Shown: positions 61,644-64,000 of the stretch, one piece after another
How positions within the stretch are numbered: the first letter of the stretch is position 1
How the letters are laid out: each line of letters opens with the position of its first letter
Assembly (NCBI GenBank): GCA_036490515.1
Contig: DASXDU010000011.1
Span: 991,351-1,055,350 of the forward strand
Length of the DNA: 64,000 nt
Reading direction: 5' to 3'
Origin: Palsa-1150 sp036490515
GTDB lineage: Bacteria > Myxococcota_A > Polyangia > Polyangiales > Polyangiaceae
Program-made: the position numbers and the translations under genes
The notes under the pieces: model-generated
Database searches by the model: none
What the model was told of the DNA's origin: nothing
Seen by the model: the letters and a program-made list of their open reading frames with translations, nothing else

Positions 61644-63645
61644 CGCGGGCACGCTCGTCGCAGCGGTGCTCGCGTGCGCGTCGAACGCCTTCGCGGACGG
61701 CCCCGATGCAGCGACAGCGGCGCAAGGTGGGACGGCGGTCGTGCAGGTGCTCGCGCCCCACCGTGACGTGGGCGAAACCACCGTGCGGCGCGAGGACACG
61801 CAGAACCTGCCGGGCACCTTCGGCGACCCGACGCGCTTCGCCGAGACCTTGCCGGGCGTCGTGCCCACGGCGAGCGGCCTCCAGGCGTTCTTCGTGCGCG
61901 GCGCGCCGCCGACGGCCACGGGGTACTTCATCGACGGCGTGCCGGTGCCGGCGCTGTACCACGTCGGCTTCGGCCCGAGCGTCGTGCACCCGGGCCTCCT
62001 CGACCACGTCGACTTCTACCAGGGCGCGCCGCCGGCGGCGTACGGCCGCTACGTGGGCGGCGTCCTCGGCGCGACGACCGCGCCGCCGCTCGATCACGCG
62101 CACGCCGAGGCCAACGTCCGCGTCTTCGACGCCGGCGGCCTCGCCGAGACGCCCCTCGACGACGGCCGGGGGAGCGCGCTCGTCGCGGCCCGCTACGGCT
62201 ACCCGGGGCTCATCCTCCCGCTCTTCACGCAGAACACGGGCCTCTCGTACTGGGACTACCAGGCGCGCGCGACGTGGAACGTCGACGACCGCGACCGCAT
62301 CGGCGTCTTCGTGTTCGGCAGCGACGACGAGCTCACGCAGGCCCAGGAGGACGCGACGGGTCGCTCGTACACGCAGCAGCTCGTCGCCGACGAGTTCCAC
62401 CGCGTCGACCTCCGCTGGGACCGTGCGCTCGGCGAGCGGTCCACGCTCCGCGTCGCGGCAACCCTGGGACGCGATCTCGTGGGCGACGAGGAATCGAACG
62501 CCGTCGACGACATCGCGCGTCTCCGCGCGGAGCTCGACGCTCGTCCCTCGCGGGACGTGCGGATCCGCGCCGGGGCCGACGTGCAGTTCGACCGCCTGAG
62601 ACCGGGCGCGCCGCCGGAAGGAGCCTCGCCGGGAGGTGCAGCGCTCGCCCTGTCGCGCGACGCGGTGGTCATCGGCGTCCACGCCGACGCCGCGTGGCAC
62701 CTCTCGCGCGCCGTCGAGCTCACGCCGGGGCTTCGCGCCGACGTCTATTCGACGGACGTCTACGCGTCCCCGAGCAGCCCCCTCGCCTCCCGGAGCGCGG
62801 GCGGCTCCGCCACGCCGGTCGTCGAGCCGCGCCTCGCGGCGCGCGTGCGCATCGCGACGCCCGTCACGGCGGTGTCGACGTTTGGCGTCTCGCACCAGCT
62901 CCCGGGCATCGTGACGCAGTACCCGGAGACGACGCCGTACCTCCAGCCCGGCGTGCTGACGGGCATCCAGTCCTCGGTGCAGACGAGCCAGGGCATCGAA
63001 TGGGCGCTCCCCGCGGCCCTATCGCTCGCGACGACCGGGTTCCTGCACCGCTACTTCGGCCTGCCCGACACGACCGCCTGCGCCTTCAGCACCGTCGACC
63101 CGAGCCAGTGCGTCACGCCCACGTCGAACGCCGAGGCCGTCGGCCTCGAGGTCCTCCTGCGACGCTCGTTCGCCGAGCGTTTCACCGTCTGGCTCTCCTA
63201 CACGCTGTCGAGGTCCGTCCGGCAGGCGCGCCCGCCCGGCTCCGACCAGCCGACGCTCACCATCCTCAGCGAGTACGATCGCACCCACGTCGTCAGCGCC
63301 GTCGCGTCGTACGACTTCGGCCACGGCTGGCGCGCTGGCGGCCGCGTCTTCGCCTACAGCGGGCGCCCCTACACCGCGTTCTCGCTCGGGCAGCCGGTCA
63401 TCCCCTACGACAGCGCGCGCCTCCCAGGCTTCTTCCGCATCGACGCGCGTCTCGAGAAGGCGTGGCTCCTGCGCGGGGGCCGGGACCGCATCGCCGTCGT
63501 CCTCGAGGGCGTGAACGTCACGCTGAACAAGGAGACCGTCTCGGCCACGTGCGGCGGCGCCGCCACGCCGTTCGACACCTGCACGTTCAACACCATCGGT
63601 CCCATCAGCATCCCCAGCATCGGAGTCGAGGGCGCGTTCCGTTGA
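61624..63645 (+). CDS. TonB-dependent receptor-like outer-membrane protein
   Basis: 673 residues. A signal peptide is followed by a plug domain: TTVRREDTQNLPGTFGDPTRFAETLPGVV, then FFVRGAPPTATGYFIDGVPVP and FYQGAPPAAYGRYVGGVLGA. The beta-barrel ends in a typical strand. No clear TonB box is seen. It probably imports a bulky ligand in partnership with the upstream lipoprotein. GTG 61624 lies inside the previous gene and gives a good leader. No TonB/ExbBD genes are in the window. Confidence 0.85.
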   Translation: MPSRNTSAGTLVAAVLACASNAFADGPDAATAAQGGTAVVQVLAPHRDVGETTVRREDTQNLPGTFGDPTRFAETLPGVVPTASGLQAFFVRGAPPTATGYFIDGVPVPALYHVGFGPSVVHPGLLDHVDFYQGAPPAAYGRYVGGVLGATTAPPLDHAHAEANVRVFDAGGLAETPLDDGRGSALVAARYGYPGLILPLFTQNTGLSYWDYQARATWNVDDRDRIGVFVFGSDDELTQAQEDATGRSYTQQLVADEFHRVDLRWDRALGERSTLRVAATLGRDLVGDEESNAVDDIARLRAELDARPSRDVRIRAGADVQFDRLRPGAPPEGASPGGAALALSRDAVVIGVHADAAWHLSRAVELTPGLRADVYSTDVYASPSSPLASRSAGGSATPVVEPRLAARVRIATPVTAVSTFGVSHQLPGIVTQYPETTPYLQPGVLTGIQSSVQTSQGIEWALPAALSLATTGFLHRYFGLPDTTACAFSTVDPSQCVTPTSNAEAVGLEVLLRRSFAERFTVWLSYTLSRSVRQARPPGSDQPTLTILSEYDRTHVVSAVASYDFGHGWRAGGRVFAYSGRPYTAFSLGQPVIPYDSARLPGFFRIDARLEKAWLLRGGRDRIAVVLEGVNVTLNKETVSATCGGAATPFDTCTFNTIGPISIPSIGVEGAFR

Positions 63646-63701
63646 CACGCGGGATCGTGCGCGCTATCTCAACGGCCCTCTCGCTCCTCGGGGCGAGGTC
63701 T

Positions 63702-63773
63702 GCGGGAGTAACTCAGTGGTAGAGTGCCACCTTGCCAAGGTGGACGTCGAGGGTTCGAATCCCTTCTCCCGCT
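63702..63773 (+). tRNA. tRNA-Gly (anticodon GCC)
   Basis: A complete cloverleaf of 72 bases: acceptor stem GCGGGAG/CTCCCGC, D stem ACTC/GAGT, anticodon stem CCACC/GGTGG with loop TTGCCAA (GCC at 63734-63736), T stem GAGGG/CCCTT with the TTCGAAT loop, and discriminator T. The 3' CCA is not encoded (CTA follows), so it is added after transcription. The T stem has a G-T pair at its base. Confidence 0.95.
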
Positions 63774-63905
63774 CTAGGTTTTCGCTGTCGCCCACGCCCC
63801 GTGTACCCTTTGTGCGCCCTTCCCGCGCGTGATCGGACACCGATCGCGCGGTGCGATTAAGCCCGACGTCTGTCCGCCTGTCCAGGGCTGTGTTCAGTTG
63901 TGCGA

Positions 63906-64000
63906 TCACAGGCGCTTCTTCGCACGTCGCCGTCGGATCTGGCGCGCCGTTGCGATCGAGATGACCTTGGCGGAGATCACTTTGCCGACGGCCGCGCGCA
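63906..64000 (-). CDS. C-terminal end of a hypothetical basic protein (partial)
   Basis: The last 30 residues of a minus-strand frame entering from the right: AAVGKVISAKVISIATARQI and then an Arg/Lys-rich end, closed by TGA at 63906. GC at third positions is high. The start is outside the window. It may be spurious, and no family is recognised. Confidence 0.3.
   Translation of the reverse strand, partial: RAAVGKVISAKVISIATARQIRRRRAKKRL

Noticed and set aside
63664..63909. Minus-strand small open frame over the tRNA
   Set aside because: It is antisense to the tRNA-Gly gene and has no independent support.
1..64000. Insertion sequence or prophage
   Set aside because: No transposase, integrase, terminal inverted repeats around a coding module, or phage structural gene was found; the palindrome at 38.3 kb lacks an enclosed gene.

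Overview
The window is one uninterrupted piece of a very GC-rich chromosome and reads as a myxobacterium-type genome (phylum Myxococcota; a Polyangiales/Labilithrix-like organism is my inference). The signs are a MYXO-CTERM-like C-terminus on a secreted protease, many lipoproteins with Ser/Gly-rich linkers, PEGA and TIG repeat proteins, a Myxococcus-type cysteine-rich repeat, a membrane Ser/Thr kinase, a tricorn-like protease and many single-gene transcription units. There is no rRNA, CRISPR array, transposase or phage module; one tRNA-Gly(GCC) lies near the right end.

Left part (1-19.6 kb): a truncated HlyD/EmrA adaptor plus TolC channel (drug or solute efflux), a large M28-type peptidase lipoprotein with PA and PDZ domains, a metallo-beta-lactamase-fold hydrolase, a PhoB-like response regulator, the ribosome-rescue factor ArfB, a sedolisin protease with surface anchor, a Ser/Thr kinase divergent from a PEGA protein, polyphosphate glucokinase coupled to a TetR regulator, a regulated methyltransferase, and a short-chain dehydrogenase/TetR pair that share an operator-like sequence.

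Middle (19.6-35.8 kb): a seven-TIG-domain protein, an SPFH/band-7 protein, a large multi-pass membrane protein, FabH, a cysteine-rich lipoprotein, cysDN for sulfate activation (CysN carries a decayed APS-kinase-like tail), a LysR/AhpD-like divergent pair with an LTTR-box candidate, a two-component pair encoded tail to tail, a secreted intradiol dioxygenase and an acyl-carrier-like protein that lacks the phosphopantetheine serine.

The strangest stretch is 35.8-38.7 kb. It holds a frame-broken sigma factor and its presumed partner, the tail of a second gene fused out of frame, a 756-bp array of 36 units of 21 bp that keeps several frames open on both strands, a four-helix-bundle gene, a 137-bp imperfect palindrome that copies that gene's ribosome binding site and start codon in mirror image, and a hexanucleotide Ser-Asp array. 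I see nothing in it that matches a named mobile element.

Right part (38.7-64 kb): a complete pqiABC lipid-transport operon, a cluster of a citryl-CoA-lyase-like protein, an ATPase-domain protein without a visible phospho-acceptor histidine and a thiamine-diphosphate enzyme, then a cytochrome P450, a zinc peptidase, a tricorn-like S41 protease, an MFS transporter, a CDP-alcohol phosphatidyltransferase, a CxxCH-bearing propeller-type lipoprotein, and an outer-membrane locus of two divergent pairs (FadL-like porin plus lipoprotein; lipoprotein plus TonB-dependent receptor). Four gene pairs in the window are joined by 4-base GTGA stop/start overlaps.
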